From Nematopogon swammerdamellus (Eukaryota > Arthropoda > Insecta > Lepidoptera > Adelidae), in the NCBI GenBank assembly GCA_946902875.1, contig OX336336.1, positions 1,162,045 to 1,226,044 on the forward strand: DNA of 64,000 nt, read 5' to 3'. The position numbers were made by a program, and so were the translations under genes. Numbering within the stretch: the stretch's first letter is position 1; every line of letters starts with the position of its first letter. Of the stretch, positions 63,919 to 64,000 are shown piece after piece. The notes below the pieces were generated by a model. The model was not told where the DNA came from. It searched no databases and was given only the letters and a program-made list of their open reading frames with translations.

Positions 63919-64000
63919 TTGGGTGGCGTTTGAGTTGAAATGAAATGAAGTTTGGAAATTGAGCTGAAATGGAGTTCGACCAGTGAGTCCTGCCCCAGCG

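Noticed and set aside
1..64000. A novel defence, secondary-metabolite or phage-type gene system
   Set aside because: The window is insect genomic DNA dominated by transposons; no gene cluster of any such type is visible on either strand.

Overview
This window is eukaryotic and almost certainly from a moth or butterfly. The evidence is compositional and repeat-based: an AT-rich background packed with interspersed families typical of lepidopteran genomes (the GGCCAAGTGCGAGT repeat with a GACA microsatellite, AACCGACTTC...GGAGGAGGTT elements, RTE-like tails, a BEL/Pao LTR retrotransposon, R2-type and Jockey/CR1-type LINEs), plus a SINE head containing a segment that looks like a lepidopteran 5S rRNA. 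There is no operon, CRISPR, phage or bacterial system. I see no confidently intact host gene; the only candidate is a broken-looking multi-exon gene on the minus strand at about 52.9-55.2 kb.

Layout. 0-9.7 kb: foldback copies, a 46-bp minisatellite of 22 units (3893-4894), SINE pieces, and a TA-flanked MITE carrying a nested SINE. 9.7-15.1 kb: a complete LTR element with 1,488-bp LTRs, TSD, PBS and PPT but no coding capacity (LARD-like). 15.1-23.5 kb: repeat mosaic with a 243-bp tandem duplication. 23.5-26.4 kb: a frameshifted CR1-like LINE joined to the 3' end of another copy. 28.0-28.5 kb: a Harbinger-like MITE. 30.3-35.9 kb: a BEL/Pao element with near-identical LTRs but a frameshift and a deleted integrase core. 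36.7-37.1 kb: a 213-bp higher-order minisatellite. 38.9-42.0 kb: a LINE with an intact 982-codon endonuclease-RT frame and a 46-nt poly(A) tail. 42.8-45.9 kb: a palindromic MITE and a 1.9-kb element sharing its ends. 46-51.6 kb: GC-rich unassigned DNA, LINE fragments, SINEs, hairpins. 52.2-55.2 kb: candidate gene exons. 55.7-60.8 kb: a hAT element with 8-bp TSD enclosing a tandem pair of R2-type LINE ends, a CR1-like LINE and an inverted-repeat element. 60.8-64 kb: more repeats, including a SINE precisely bounded by an 11-bp TSD.

Biologically the window records repeated transposition, with nesting three or more levels deep. The most notable points are a composite tRNA/5S-rRNA SINE head, several SINE heads joined to one shared 3' body, a young non-coding LTR element, and foldback elements whose loops have flipped between copies. 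Family assignments rest on motif recognition by eye; no database search was run. Boundaries marked by TSD are firm, the others are approximate.
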